The notes: generated by a model from the sequence alone, not told the origin. A DNA stretch of 64,000 nucleotides from Microbacterium luteolum (GCF_039533965.1 NZ_BAAAUN010000002.1:62001-126000), one strand, 5' to 3'; shown: positions 28,433 to 37,322, counted from the first letter of the stretch. Numbers and translations: made by a program.

Positions 28433-29977
28433 ATGACGCATGCGATGCGCGAGACGCGCGCCGGCGACCGGCTGCGATCGGCGGCCGCGGGACTCAGTGC
28501 CGCGGTCGTCGGCGTCGGCGTCGCGGAACTCGTCGCGGCGATCGTCGAGCCCGCCGCGAGCCCCTTCGCCGTGATCGGGGGCGGGCTGATCGATCTCGCA
28601 CCGGCCTGGGCGAAGGACACGGCCATCGCGCTGTTCGGCACCGGCGACAAGATCGCGCTGATCACGGGCATCGCCCTGGTGCTCGCGGTCGTCGCCGCCG
28701 GTGCGGGGCTCCTGGAGCTGCGTCGGTCGGGTCTCGGCGCGACGATCCTGGGCGGCCTCGGGGCCCTCGCCGTCGTCGCCGCGATGATCCGTCCCGGCGC
28801 AGGGCCGTTCGCGTGGCTGCCCGGCATCGTCGCGGGCGTCGTGGCGGTGATCGCGTTGCGTCTGCTCATCCGCCGGTTGCGACCGATCGCCGGGATCCGC
28901 CCTGACGGCGTGGATCGGCGGCGATTCCTGGTCTGGACCGCGGGTGCGGCCGCCGTCGGCGTCGCGACCCTCATCGTGGGCAACGTCGCGCGCGGCGCGA
29001 CCCGCTCGATCGATGCGGTCCGGTCGGCACTGCAGCTGCCGAAAGCGGCCAGTGCGGCGCCGCCCGTCCCGACAGGTGCGGAACTGGACATCCCGGGTCT
29101 CGCTCCCGTCGTGACTCCGAACACGGAGTTCTACCGCATCGACACCGCCCTGATCGTCCCGCGGATCGACCCCGCCGACTGGTCGCTGCGCATCCACGGC
29201 ATGGTCGATCGCGAGGTCGTGATCTCCTGGGATGAACTGCTCGCCCTGCCGATGCAGGAGGCCGACGTCACGCTCGCGTGCGTCTCGAACACCGTCGGCG
29301 GCGACCTGATCGGGAATGCGCGTTGGCTCGGTTACCCGGTGCGCGAGCTGCTCGCGCGCGCCGGCGTCTCGGCGGATGCCGACATGGTGCTGTCGACGTC
29401 GGCGGACGGCTTCACGGCATCCACGCCTCTCGAGGCACTCACCGACGATCGGGACGCGCTGTTCGCGATCGGGATGAACGGCGAACCGCTGCCGATGGAG
29501 CACGGGTTCCCGGTGCGGATGGTCGTCCCGGGTCTCTACGGCTACGTGTCGGCGACGAAATGGGTCACGCAGCTCGAGGTCACGCGCTTCGATCGAGCGA
29601 CGGCCTACTGGACCACGCGCGGATGGTCGGACCACGGCCCGATCAAGCTGCAGTCGCGCATCGACGTGCCACGGGGCGGCGGCAGCGTCGAGCCGGGGGA
29701 GACGGTCATCGCCGGCATGGCCTGGCAGCAGCACGTCGGCGTCGACGGCGTCGAGGTCCGCATCGACGGCGGCGACTGGCAGCGCGCCGAACTCGCCGAC
29801 GCGATCTCGACCGATACCTGGGTGCAGTGGCGGCTTCCGTGGACCGCGCAGAGCGGGCGGCACACGCTGGAATGCCGTGCGATCGGCGCCGACGGGAAGA
29901 CCCAGACGGACCAGCCGGCGGCCCCGGCGCCCGACGGCGCTCAGGGCTGGCATCGGGTCGAGGTCTCGGTCGCCTGA
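28433..29977 (+). CDS. Membrane-anchored molybdopterin-dependent oxidoreductase (sulfite-oxidase/YedY fold)
   Basis: A 514-residue protein. The N-terminal part has about five hydrophobic helices (residues 15-190), including a GVDRRRFLVWTAGAAAVGV helix that looks like a twin-arginine-type signal anchor. The SUOX-like molybdopterin domain follows, with EFYRIDTALIVPRIDPADWSLRIHG, and the Mo ligand cysteine near residue 283 in VTLACVSNTVGGDLIGNARWLG. A dimerisation-like beta domain follows to the end. The natural substrate is uncertain; methionine sulfoxide reduction, as in YedY, is one possibility. A TACGCT -10 element (28421-28426) precedes the ATG by 6 bp. Confidence 0.9.
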   Translation: MTHAMRETRAGDRLRSAAAGLSAAVVGVGVAELVAAIVEPAASPFAVIGGGLIDLAPAWAKDTAIALFGTGDKIALITGIALVLAVVAAGAGLLELRRSGLGATILGGLGALAVVAAMIRPGAGPFAWLPGIVAGVVAVIALRLLIRRLRPIAGIRPDGVDRRRFLVWTAGAAAVGVATLIVGNVARGATRSIDAVRSALQLPKAASAAPPVPTGAELDIPGLAPVVTPNTEFYRIDTALIVPRIDPADWSLRIHGMVDREVVISWDELLALPMQEADVTLACVSNTVGGDLIGNARWLGYPVRELLARAGVSADADMVLSTSADGFTASTPLEALTDDRDALFAIGMNGEPLPMEHGFPVRMVVPGLYGYVSATKWVTQLEVTRFDRATAYWTTRGWSDHGPIKLQSRIDVPRGGGSVEPGETVIAGMAWQQHVGVDGVEVRIDGGDWQRAELADAISTDTWVQWRLPWTAQSGRHTLECRAIGADGKTQTDQPAAPAPDGAQGWHRVEVSVA

Positions 29978-30005
29978 GCGGCGTAACCACCGGCTCTGCG
30001 GCACC

Positions 30006-30011
30006 TAGAAT
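30006..30011 (+). promoter_or_regulatory. metG -10 element
   Basis: TAGAAT 7 bp before the metG ATG, placing +1 on or next to the start codon. No Shine-Dalgarno sequence is present between them. Confidence 0.6.
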
Positions 30012-30018
30012 TGTCCCC

Positions 30019-31596
30019 ATGCCCGCAGGCGAATCGTTCTACATCACCACGCCCATCTACTACCCCTCCGACGTACCTCACATCGGTCACGGGTACACGT
30101 CGGTGGCTGTCGACACTCTCGCGCGGTGGCACCGCCAGGCGGGGGATGACACCTGGATGCTGACCGGCACGGACGAGCACGGCCAGAAGATGCTGCGGGC
30201 TGCTGCGGCCAACAACGTGACGCCGCAGGAATGGGTCGACAAGCTCGTCAGCGAGGCGTGGTTCCCGCTGCTGGAGACGCTCGACGTCGCCAACGACGAC
30301 TTCATCCGCACCACGCAGGAGCGCCACGAGACGAACGTGCAGACGTTCTTCCAGCGTCTCTACGACCGCGGCTACATCTACGCGGGCGAGTACGAGGCGC
30401 TGTACTGCGTGGGCTGCGAGGAATTCAAGCCCGAGTCCGAGATCGTCGACGGCACCGGTCCCTTCGAGGGGCTGAAGGTCTGCGCGATCCACTCGAAGCC
30501 GCTGGAGCTGCTGCAGGAGAAGAACTACTTCTTCAAGCTCAGCGAGTTCCAGGACCGCCTGCTCGAGCTGTACCGGACGCAGCCCGACTTCGTGCGCCCC
30601 GATTCGGCGCGCAACGAGGTCGTGTCGTTCGTCAGCCAGGGTCTGAAGGATCTGTCGATCTCGCGCTCCACGTTCGACTGGGGCATTCCGCTGCCGTGGG
30701 ATGAGTCGCACGTCATCTACGTGTGGGTGGACGCGCTCCTGAACTACGCCACGGCCGTCGGATACGGCGCCGACGAGGAGACGTTCGCGCGCCGCTGGCC
30801 CGCCTACCACGTGGTGGGCAAGGACATCCTGCGTTTCCACGCCGTCATCTGGCCGGCGCTGCTGATGGCCGCCGGACTCGAGGTGCCGAAGGGCGTGTTC
30901 GCACACGGATGGCTGCTCGTCGGCGGCGAGAAGATGTCGAAGTCGAAGCTCACCGGCATCGCGCCGACCGAGATCACCGACGTCTTCGGCTCCGACGCGT
31001 ACCGCTACTACTTCCTGTCGGCGATCGCCTTCGGGCAGGACGGATCCTTCTCCTGGGAGGACCTGTCGGCGCGCTACCAGTCCGAGCTCGCGAACGGCTT
31101 CGGCAACCTCGCCTCGCGCACCACGGCGATGATCGAGAAGTACTTCGAGGGCATCGTGCCGCCGCCTGCCGACTACACCGAGCAGGACCTCGCGATCCAG
31201 AAGATCGTGGCGGATGCCGCCTCGAAGGCGGATGCCTCCGTCACGCAGTTCCGCATCGACGAGGCGATCTCGTCGATCTGGACCATCGTCGACGCGCTCA
31301 ACGGCTACATCACCGAGAACGAGCCGTGGGCCCTCGCCCGCGACGAGGACCAGCGCGGCCGCCTCGGCACCGTGCTGTACACCTGCGCCGAGGGCCTGCG
31401 GGCGCTCGCCGTGCTGCTCTCGCCGGTGATGCCGCAGTCGACCGAGAAGCTCTGGCACGCGCTCGGCGCCGGCGAGAGCCTCGGTCGTCTGCAGGATCAG
31501 CCGATCCGTGAGGCCGGAGCCTGGGGTGCGCTGCAGCCCGGCACGAGCGTCAACGGACTCGCCCCGCTGTTCCCGCGGGTGGAGTCCACCGCCTGA
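30019..31596 (+). CDS. metG: Methionyl-tRNA synthetase
   Basis: A 525-residue class I synthetase. The HIGH motif is in DVPHIGHGYTS (about residue 21) and KMSKS at 305-309. The zinc-knuckle region CVGCEEFKPE...CAIH is near residue 133. The length fits the form lacking the C-terminal tRNA-binding domain. It charges tRNA-Met. tatD follows directly, a common bacterial neighbour. Confidence 0.97.
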   Translation: MPAGESFYITTPIYYPSDVPHIGHGYTSVAVDTLARWHRQAGDDTWMLTGTDEHGQKMLRAAAANNVTPQEWVDKLVSEAWFPLLETLDVANDDFIRTTQERHETNVQTFFQRLYDRGYIYAGEYEALYCVGCEEFKPESEIVDGTGPFEGLKVCAIHSKPLELLQEKNYFFKLSEFQDRLLELYRTQPDFVRPDSARNEVVSFVSQGLKDLSISRSTFDWGIPLPWDESHVIYVWVDALLNYATAVGYGADEETFARRWPAYHVVGKDILRFHAVIWPALLMAAGLEVPKGVFAHGWLLVGGEKMSKSKLTGIAPTEITDVFGSDAYRYYFLSAIAFGQDGSFSWEDLSARYQSELANGFGNLASRTTAMIEKYFEGIVPPPADYTEQDLAIQKIVADAASKADASVTQFRIDEAISSIWTIVDALNGYITENEPWALARDEDQRGRLGTVLYTCAEGLRALAVLLSPVMPQSTEKLWHALGAGESLGRLQDQPIREAGAWGALQPGTSVNGLAPLFPRVESTA

Positions 31597-31597
31597 C

Positions 31598-31677
31598 GCG
31601 TTTCGTCTCGCTTCGCTCGCTCAACGAACGGGACGCATCGGTCGTTGAGCGACGAGCGCAGCGAGGAGACGAAACGC
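31598..31677. repeat. REP-like imperfect inverted repeat between metG and tatD
   Basis: The left arm begins GCGTTTCGTCTCGC and continues to CTCAACGA. The right arm, GTTGAGCGACGAGC to GAGACGAAACGC, is its reverse complement apart from two 3-nt insertions. The repeat fills the whole space between the genes, and its right arm supplies the purine-rich GCGAGGAGA ribosome-binding site of tatD. Confidence 0.8.
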
Positions 31678-32574
31678 ATGGTTGACACGTACGTGCGCGA
31701 GCGCTCGGGAGACGGGCGCAAGGACCTGAAGTACCCGCCCGCTCCCGAGCCGCTCGCCGTACCCGTGTACGACAACCACGCGCATCTCGAGATCCTCGAC
31801 GGCGACCCTTCGTCAGGCTCAGGGACCCAGGGGCTGAGCCTGACCGAGCAGCTCGACCGGGCGCAGGCGGTCGGGATCGCCGGCGTCGTGCAGGCATCGG
31901 GCGACATCGAGTCGTCACGGTGGGCCGTGGAGGCGGCGGCATCCGATCCGCGCGTGCTGGCGGCCGTCGCGATCCACCCGAACGACGCGCCGACCTATGC
32001 GGAGGAAGGCCGTCTCGACGAGGCGATCGCGGTGATCGACGAGCTCGCCGCGCACCCGCGCACGCGCGCGATCGGCGAGACCGGTCTCGACTTCTTCCGC
32101 ACGGAGCCGGAGCGCCAGGGGGCGCAGCACGAGTCCTTCGAGTCGCACATCGCGCTCGCGAAGAAGCACGGCATCGCGATGCAGATCCACGACCGGGAGG
32201 CACACGACGCGGTACTCGAGACTCTCGGCCGTGTCGGCGCCCCGGAGCGCACCGTCTTCCACTGCTTCTCCGGTGACGAGGCGATGGCGAAGATCTGCGC
32301 GGATGCCGGCTACCACCTGTCGTTCGCCGGCAACGTCACGTTCAAGAACGCCCAGAACCTGCGCGACGCGCTGAAGGTCACCCCGCTCGATCGCATCCTC
32401 GTCGAGACCGACGCCCCCTTCCTCACGCCGGTGCCGCTGCGCGGACGTCCGAACGCCCCGTACCTCGTGCCGATCACGGTGCGCTTCATGGCCGCCGAGC
32501 TCGGGATCGACGTCGACGAGCTCTCCCGGCAGCTCGCCGCCAACACGCTCCGCGTCTACGGCTCGTTCGACTGA
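31678..32574 (+). CDS. tatD: TatD-family metal-dependent hydrolase (DNase)
   Basis: A 298-residue TIM-barrel hydrolase. Metal ligands are visible in VYDNHAHLEIL (about 33), AIGETGLDFFR (about 136), QIHDRE (about 167), FHCFSGD (about 198) and VETDAPFL (about 243). TatD proteins are Mg-dependent 3'-5' exonucleases acting in DNA repair. A palindromic repeat lies in frame near residue 47 and adds PSSGSGTQ between the first metal motif and the first helix. The 3' end overlaps the convergent MFS gene by 19 bp. Confidence 0.93.
   Translation: MVDTYVRERSGDGRKDLKYPPAPEPLAVPVYDNHAHLEILDGDPSSGSGTQGLSLTEQLDRAQAVGIAGVVQASGDIESSRWAVEAAASDPRVLAAVAIHPNDAPTYAEEGRLDEAIAVIDELAAHPRTRAIGETGLDFFRTEPERQGAQHESFESHIALAKKHGIAMQIHDREAHDAVLETLGRVGAPERTVFHCFSGDEAMAKICADAGYHLSFAGNVTFKNAQNLRDALKVTPLDRILVETDAPFLTPVPLRGRPNAPYLVPITVRFMAAELGIDVDELSRQLAANTLRVYGSFD
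31806..31844 (+). repeat. In-frame palindromic repeat in tatD
   Basis: A copy of the hrpA/MFS repeat in the opposite DNA orientation (31806-31829) followed by an inverted partial copy. GTCAGGCTCAG (31812-31822) and CTGAGCCTGAC (31834-31844) form a perfect 11-bp stem with an 11-nt loop. The reading frame is kept open. Confidence 0.8.
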
Positions 32575-33839
32575 GTCGCGCTCACGATGTGCGAGATCGG
32601 CTTCCAGACGAACAGCAGGGTCAGGGCAGCGCCGCCGAAGGCGAACCACCACGGCCCCGTGAGGCCCCAGATCTCGGCGATCACGCCGCCGAGCGCCTGA
32701 CCGATCACCATGCCGCCGAAGACTCCGACCATGTTCACGGAGGCGACCCGGCCCTGGAGCTCCGCCGGGACGAGACGCTGGCGCACGGTGGTCGAGATCG
32801 TCCCCCAGACGAACGCGTAGGCGCCGAAGACGAACATGATCACGAGCGCCACCCACCCGGTGCTCGTCAGCGCGAACGCGAGGTGCATCAGCACCTCGAG
32901 CGACAGCACCACGCGCATCAGCGTCGCGAACGACACGTGCCGCTCCAGCGATCCGAAGCACGCCGTGGCCAGCAGCCCGCCGATCGCGGAGGCGGTCGTG
33001 AGCGCCCCGAACCCGACGGCGCCCATGTGCAGGTGCTCGGTCGCATAGAGCACCAGGACGCCCCAGGGGGCTGCCCACGTGACGTTGAACACGAGGATGA
33101 TCAGCACCAGCATCCGCACCGGCGGGTTCCGCCACAGCCAGCGCAGGCCCTCGGCGATGTCGGTGTGGACGGGCGGGTGCGTTCGCTCCTGGGTCCCTGA
33201 GCTTCCCTGGGTCCCTGAGCCTGTCGAAGGGCGGCGCGGCGGCACCGGGGTCTTCGCCATCCGCGAGATCAGCACGACCGCGAGCGCGACGCAGATGATC
33301 TCGAGGAGGAAGGGCCAGGCGGTCCCGGCGGCGAAGAGGAACGCGCCGAGCGGCGGACCGGCGAACTGGTTCGCCACCAGGTAGCCCGCCTGCAGCCGAG
33401 CGTTCCCGAGCCCGAGGTCTGCCGGCTTCACGAGCATCGGCAGCAGGGTGCTTCCCGCCGTGTCGACGAACACCTCGGCCGTGCCGTAGAGGAACGCGAC
33501 CGCGAGCACGATCCAGATGTTCGCTGTGCCGGTGACGAGGAAGACGCAGAGGCCGGTGAGGACGACGGCCCGGGCGCCGTTCGCGAACATCACCAGTCGG
33601 CGGCGGTCGAAGCGGTCGGCGATGGCGCCCGCGTGCAGACCGAAGAGCAGCCAGGGGAGGAACTGCAGGATCGCACCGGCCGCGACCAGGATCGGCGACG
33701 ACGTCATCGACGCGATCAGCAGCGGTGCGGCAGCCAGGGCCACGCCGTCGCCGATGTTGCTCGTCCACGAGGACGCGAGCAGCCAGCGGAAATCACGGCC
33801 CATGCGGCGGGGCGCGACGAGGTCGCCGAGGGAGGGCAT
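32556..33839 (-). CDS. MFS transporter (exporter-like)
   Basis: A 427-residue major facilitator with about 12 TM helices of the enterobactin/macrolide exporter type (MFS_3). Visible features are LLASSWTSNIGDGVALAAAPLL and GLHAGAIADRFDRRRLVMFANGARA, the motif A loop. The substrate is unknown. A repeat tract at 33190-33231 adds RRPSTGSGTQGSSGTQ to the central cytoplasmic loop. A TAGTCT -10 (33846-33851, minus strand) lies 6 bp before the ATG. Confidence 0.9.
   Translation of the reverse strand: MPSLGDLVAPRRMGRDFRWLLASSWTSNIGDGVALAAAPLLIASMTSSPILVAAGAILQFLPWLLFGLHAGAIADRFDRRRLVMFANGARAVVLTGLCVFLVTGTANIWIVLAVAFLYGTAEVFVDTAGSTLLPMLVKPADLGLGNARLQAGYLVANQFAGPPLGAFLFAAGTAWPFLLEIICVALAVVLISRMAKTPVPPRRPSTGSGTQGSSGTQERTHPPVHTDIAEGLRWLWRNPPVRMLVLIILVFNVTWAAPWGVLVLYATEHLHMGAVGFGALTTASAIGGLLATACFGSLERHVSFATLMRVVLSLEVLMHLAFALTSTGWVALVIMFVFGAYAFVWGTISTTVRQRLVPAELQGRVASVNMVGVFGGMVIGQALGGVIAEIWGLTGPWWFAFGGAALTLLFVWKPISHIVSATQSNEP
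33190..33231 (-). repeat. Tandem partial and full in-frame repeat in the MFS gene
   Basis: A partial copy, TGGGTCCCTGAGCT (33190-33203), is followed by a full copy (33208-33231) identical over 24 bp to the one at 5839-5862 in hrpA. Both are in the phase that encodes SGTQ peptides. Confidence 0.85.
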
Positions 33840-33875
33840 CCCGAAAGACTACTGAGGGTGAGGGACAATGGAGGG
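33840..33875. promoter_or_regulatory. Compact divergent leaderless promoters for the MFS gene and ksgA
   Basis: Minus-strand TAGTCT (33846-33851) and plus-strand GACAAT (33864-33869) each end 6 bp before the start codon of their gene, with 36 bp between the two starts. This is almost the same geometry as the pmt/rsmI pair. Confidence 0.65.
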
Positions 33876-34745
33876 ATGACCATCACGCTGCTCGGCGCCA
33901 CCGAGATCCGCCGCCTTGCCGCAGAGCTCGACGTGACCCCGACGAAGAAGCTCGGACAGAACTTCGTCGTCGACGCCAACACGGTCCGCAAGATCGTGCA
34001 GGCCGCTCGCGTGCAGCCGGGGGAGCGGGTCGTCGAGGTCGGGCCCGGACTCGGCTCCCTCACCCTCGCGATCCTCGAGACCGGGGCATCCGTGACCGCG
34101 GTCGAGATCGATCACCGTCTGGCGGCGCGGCTGGCGCAGACGGCCGCCGAGCACGGCGTCGAACCGGACCGGCTCACGGTCGTCGACGCCGATGCCCTCC
34201 GCATCACCGAGCTGCACGGCGAGCCCACCGTGCTCGTCGCCAACCTGCCGTACAACGTCTCGGTCCCCGTGCTCCTGCACTTCCTCGAGCACTTCGACTA
34301 CCTGAAGCGCGGCGTGGTCATGGTGCAGTCCGAGGTGGCCGAACGGCTCGCCGCCAAGCCGGGGTCGAAGATCTACGGCACACCGAGCGTCAAAGCCGCC
34401 TGGTACGGCGACTGGCGGCTCTCCGGCACCGTGTCGCGCCAGGTGTTCTGGCCGGTGCCGAACGTCGACAGCCTGCTGGTCGGATTCGACCGTTCGGAGG
34501 GGGAGCGCGGGAGCGAGGACGAGCGCCGCCGCACCTTCCAGATCGTGGATGCCGCCTTCAATCAGCGCCGCAAGATGCTCCGCCAGGCACTGTCCGGAAT
34601 CTTCGGCAGCTCTGCCGCGGCATCCGAGGTCCTGATCGCCGCCGGCGTCGCGCCGACGGCACGCGGGGAGGACCTCACGGTGGACGACTATCAGCGCATC
34701 GCGCAACATGCCGCATCGATGAACGCGGAGAGCGTCAGGGACTAA
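33876..34745 (+). CDS. rsmA: 16S rRNA (adenine(1518)/(1519)-N6)-dimethyltransferase KsgA
   Basis: A 289-residue rRNA dimethylase. KKLGQNFVVDANTVRKIV near residue 25, motif I VVEVGPGLGSLTLAIL near 53 and the catalytic NLPYNVSVPVLLHFL near 124 are diagnostic. It dimethylates two adjacent adenosines in helix 45 of 16S rRNA. The order ksgA, aldo/keto reductase, ispE follows the common actinobacterial ksgA-ispE linkage. Confidence 0.96.
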   Translation: MTITLLGATEIRRLAAELDVTPTKKLGQNFVVDANTVRKIVQAARVQPGERVVEVGPGLGSLTLAILETGASVTAVEIDHRLAARLAQTAAEHGVEPDRLTVVDADALRITELHGEPTVLVANLPYNVSVPVLLHFLEHFDYLKRGVVMVQSEVAERLAAKPGSKIYGTPSVKAAWYGDWRLSGTVSRQVFWPVPNVDSLLVGFDRSEGERGSEDERRRTFQIVDAAFNQRRKMLRQALSGIFGSSAAASEVLIAAGVAPTARGEDLTVDDYQRIAQHAASMNAESVRD

Positions 34746-34754
34746 TCTGGCACG

Positions 34755-35822
34755 GTGACCGACTCCCCGCGCTTCTCTCCCGACGTCCCCGAGCTGCACC
34801 GTCCCTATGCGGCCTCCGAGAGTCGCTACCAGCAGTTCGCCTACCGCCAGGTCGGCACGTCGGGTCTGTACCTGCCGCCGATCTCGCTCGGCCTGTGGTG
34901 GAACTTCGGCGACAACATCCCGCTCGACGACCAGCGTGCGCTGCTGCGCCACGCGTTCGATCGGGGCATCACGCACTTCGACCTGGCGAACAACTACGGC
35001 CCGCCCTACGGCTCGGCCGAGAAGAACTTCGGCCGCATCTTCGCGGAGGACTTCCGCCCGTACCGCGACGAGCTGATCATCTCGTCCAAGGCCGGCTGGG
35101 ACATGTGGCCGGGACCGTACGGAGATTTCGCGAGCCGCAAGTACATCCTCGCGAGCGCCGAGCAGTCCCTGACCCGCATGGGCCTGGACCACGTCGACAT
35201 CTTCTACTCGCACAGGGCAGACCCCGTCACGCCGATCGCCGAGACCGTCGGCGCGCTCGACACGCTCGTGCGCCAGGGCAAGGCGCTCTACGTCGGCATC
35301 TCGTCGTACAGCGCCGAGCGCACCGCAGAGGCAGTCGCGGTCGCGCAGGAGCTCGGCACGCCCCTGGTCATCCACCAGCCGGCGTACTCGATCCTGAACC
35401 GCTGGGTCGAGGACGGCCTCACCGAGACCCTGGAGCAGTCCGGCCTCGGCGCGATCGCCTTCACTCCGCTGGCCCAGGGCCTGCTCACCGACAAGTACCT
35501 CGGCGACGGCACGGCGAAGCGCGCGCAGAACCGCGGCTCTCTCCCCGACGGCCCCCTCGGCGACGAGGCCGTGCAGACGCTGCGCGCGCTGAACGAGATC
35601 GCGAAGGGCCGTGGCCAGTCCCTCGCGCAGCTGGCCCTGCAGTGGACTCTGCGGAGCCCCGTCGTCGCCTCGGCCCTGATCGGCGCCTCCCGCCCCGAGC
35701 AGCTCGACGAGAACATCGCGGCGGTGAACGGGCCGACGCTCACCGACGAGGAGCTCGCCCGCATCGACGAGCTCTCCGGTTCCATCGACGTGGACCTCTG
35801 GGCGACCTCGACGGAGCTGTGA
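34755..35822 (+). CDS. Aldo/keto reductase (YghZ-like)
   Basis: A 355-residue AKR of the YghZ/L-glyceraldehyde-3-phosphate reductase type. Asp and Tyr of the tetrad are in HFDLANNYGPPYGSAE (about 73-88), Lys in LIISSKAGWDMWPGPYGDF and His in DIFYSHRADP. It probably detoxifies aldehydes such as methylglyoxal using NADPH. GTG start with TAATCT (34743-34748) 6 bp upstream, giving it its own leaderless promoter within the ksgA-ispE cluster. Confidence 0.92.
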   Translation: MTDSPRFSPDVPELHRPYAASESRYQQFAYRQVGTSGLYLPPISLGLWWNFGDNIPLDDQRALLRHAFDRGITHFDLANNYGPPYGSAEKNFGRIFAEDFRPYRDELIISSKAGWDMWPGPYGDFASRKYILASAEQSLTRMGLDHVDIFYSHRADPVTPIAETVGALDTLVRQGKALYVGISSYSAERTAEAVAVAQELGTPLVIHQPAYSILNRWVEDGLTETLEQSGLGAIAFTPLAQGLLTDKYLGDGTAKRAQNRGSLPDGPLGDEAVQTLRALNEIAKGRGQSLAQLALQWTLRSPVVASALIGASRPEQLDENIAAVNGPTLTDEELARIDELSGSIDVDLWATSTEL

Positions 35823-35829
35823 TCCGATC

Positions 35830-36759
35830 ATGAGCGTCGCCGCGACCGCCGGATCCGTGCATGTGCGCGCACCGGGGAAGATCAACGTCTACCTCGGTGT
35901 CGGCGGGCGCCACGACGACGGCTACCATGCCCTCGCGACGGTGTTCCAGGCGGTCTCCCTGTACGAGGACGTGATCGCACGGCACGCGGACGACTTCTCG
36001 CTCACGGTGTCGGGCGTCGAGGACGTGGACTCCGTCCCCCTCGACGACAGGAATCTCGCGATGCGAGCGGCCAAGCTGCTCGCGACCGCGACGGAGTACA
36101 CCGGCGGCGTGGCCCTCGAGATCCGCAAGAGCGTCCCCGTCGCCGGCGGTATGGGCGGGGGATCGGCGGATGCCGCGGCGGCACTGGTCGCGTGCGACGC
36201 GCTCTGGGGCACCGGACTCTCACCGGCGCGGATGCATGACCTCGCCGCACGCCTGGGCGCCGACGTGCCCTTCGCGCTGCACGGTGGAACCGCGGTCGGC
36301 ACCGGTCGTGGCGATCAGCTCAATCCCGCCCTCGCCCGCGGCCGCTTCGACTGGGTCCTGGTCACGAGCGAGGAGGGCCTCTCGACGCCGGTCGTCTACG
36401 AGCGCCTGGACATCCTGCGCGGCGAGGAGGGCGCCCTCGCCGACGATCCGCCGCTGTCGCTGGACGTGCCGATCCCCGTCCTGCAGGCGCTGCGGTCGGG
36501 CGATGCCCTGCAGCTCGCCGAAGGTCTGTTCAACGACCTCCAGGCCGCGGCCGTCTACGAGCGCCCCGACCTCGAGGACGTGATCCGCCGGGGCGTCGAG
36601 GCGGGTGCGCTGCAGGGACTCGTCTCCGGATCGGGCCCCACGATCGCGCTGCTGTGCCCCGACCCCGAGACCGCGCAGGACGTGCAGACGACGCTGCGCG
36701 GCGCGGGACTGGATCCTCTGCACGTGCACGGTCCCGTGGCTGGCGCGCGGATCCTGTGA
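35830..36759 (+). CDS. ispE: 4-diphosphocytidyl-2-C-methyl-D-erythritol kinase
   Basis: A 309-residue GHMP kinase. The N-terminal VRAPGKINVYLGVGGRHDDGYH, the phosphate-binding PVAGGMGGGSADAAAAL near residue 105 and the C-terminal GLVSGSGPTIALL near 262 are diagnostic of IspE. It phosphorylates CDP-methylerythritol in the MEP isoprenoid pathway. It starts 7 bp after the aldo/keto reductase. Confidence 0.96.
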   Translation: MSVAATAGSVHVRAPGKINVYLGVGGRHDDGYHALATVFQAVSLYEDVIARHADDFSLTVSGVEDVDSVPLDDRNLAMRAAKLLATATEYTGGVALEIRKSVPVAGGMGGGSADAAAALVACDALWGTGLSPARMHDLAARLGADVPFALHGGTAVGTGRGDQLNPALARGRFDWVLVTSEEGLSTPVVYERLDILRGEEGALADDPPLSLDVPIPVLQALRSGDALQLAEGLFNDLQAAAVYERPDLEDVIRRGVEAGALQGLVSGSGPTIALLCPDPETAQDVQTTLRGAGLDPLHVHGPVAGARIL

Positions 36760-36816
36760 TCGGTAGCCGCAGCGGGTGCATAGCCTGTGATCACCACCAC
36801 CACTGAAGGAGTGATC

Positions 36817-37242
36817 ATGGGACTGTTCAAAGTCACCCGCAAGTCGCAGCAGGAGCGCCAGGAGGAAGGGCTCCAGATGGCCGACGACATCGCCGCGGGC
36901 CGCGGGTTCATGGGGAAGATGACCAAGGCGTTCCTGGGGAGCGAGTTCACCGAGGCGATGCAGCAGGCGACGTCGTCGATCCATCAGGCCGAGCACGTGG
37001 CGGCGCTGCGGGCGGCCGGCGTGCCCACGCAGTCCGCGACGGTGCTCGGCCTGCAGGACACCGGCCAGACGATCAACGACAACCCCCGCGTGGTGCTCAC
37101 GCTGCAGCTGGGCGCACAGGCCGTGGCCGTGCAGGCGCTCATCTCGCGTCTGGAGATCCCTCGTGTCGGGGAAGAGGTCCTCGTGATGACCGATCCCCAG
37201 ACCGCGGAACTGCTCTACGCGGGCCTCGCTCCGCGCGCCTGA
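36817..37242 (+). CDS. Conserved hypothetical protein (141 aa)
   Basis: A soluble 141-residue protein beginning MGLFKVTRKSQQERQEEGLQ. The N-terminal half is helical and charged; the C-terminal half (VLTLQLGAQAVAVQALISRLEIPRVGEEVLVMTDPQTAELLYAG) looks like a small beta-barrel. I do not recognise a characterised family. ATG 36817 with AAGGAG (36806-36811) 5 bp upstream is preferred over the in-frame GTG at 36787. A probable TAGCCT -10 (36781-36786) gives it its own promoter. Confidence 0.8.
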   Translation: MGLFKVTRKSQQERQEEGLQMADDIAAGRGFMGKMTKAFLGSEFTEAMQQATSSIHQAEHVAALRAAGVPTQSATVLGLQDTGQTINDNPRVVLTLQLGAQAVAVQALISRLEIPRVGEEVLVMTDPQTAELLYAGLAPRA

Positions 37243-37258
37243 GGCGGCTCAGCCGCCT
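37242..37258. terminator. Short hairpin terminator between convergent genes
   Basis: AGGCGGCT and AGCCGCCT form a perfect 8-bp stem around a single C. It begins at the last base of the upstream stop codon and lies between the 141-aa gene and the PucR gene. No T run. Confidence 0.55.
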
Positions 37259-37322
37259 GCCTCGTTTCGGGGGAGGCTACTGCGCCTGCCGCAGTGCGCT
37301 CACCCGGTACGGGCCGCCGACC

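Noticed and set aside
36787..36816. Earlier GTG start for the 141-aa protein
   Set aside because: The stretch is Thr-rich and unconserved in appearance, and ATG 36817 has a well-placed AAGGAG.
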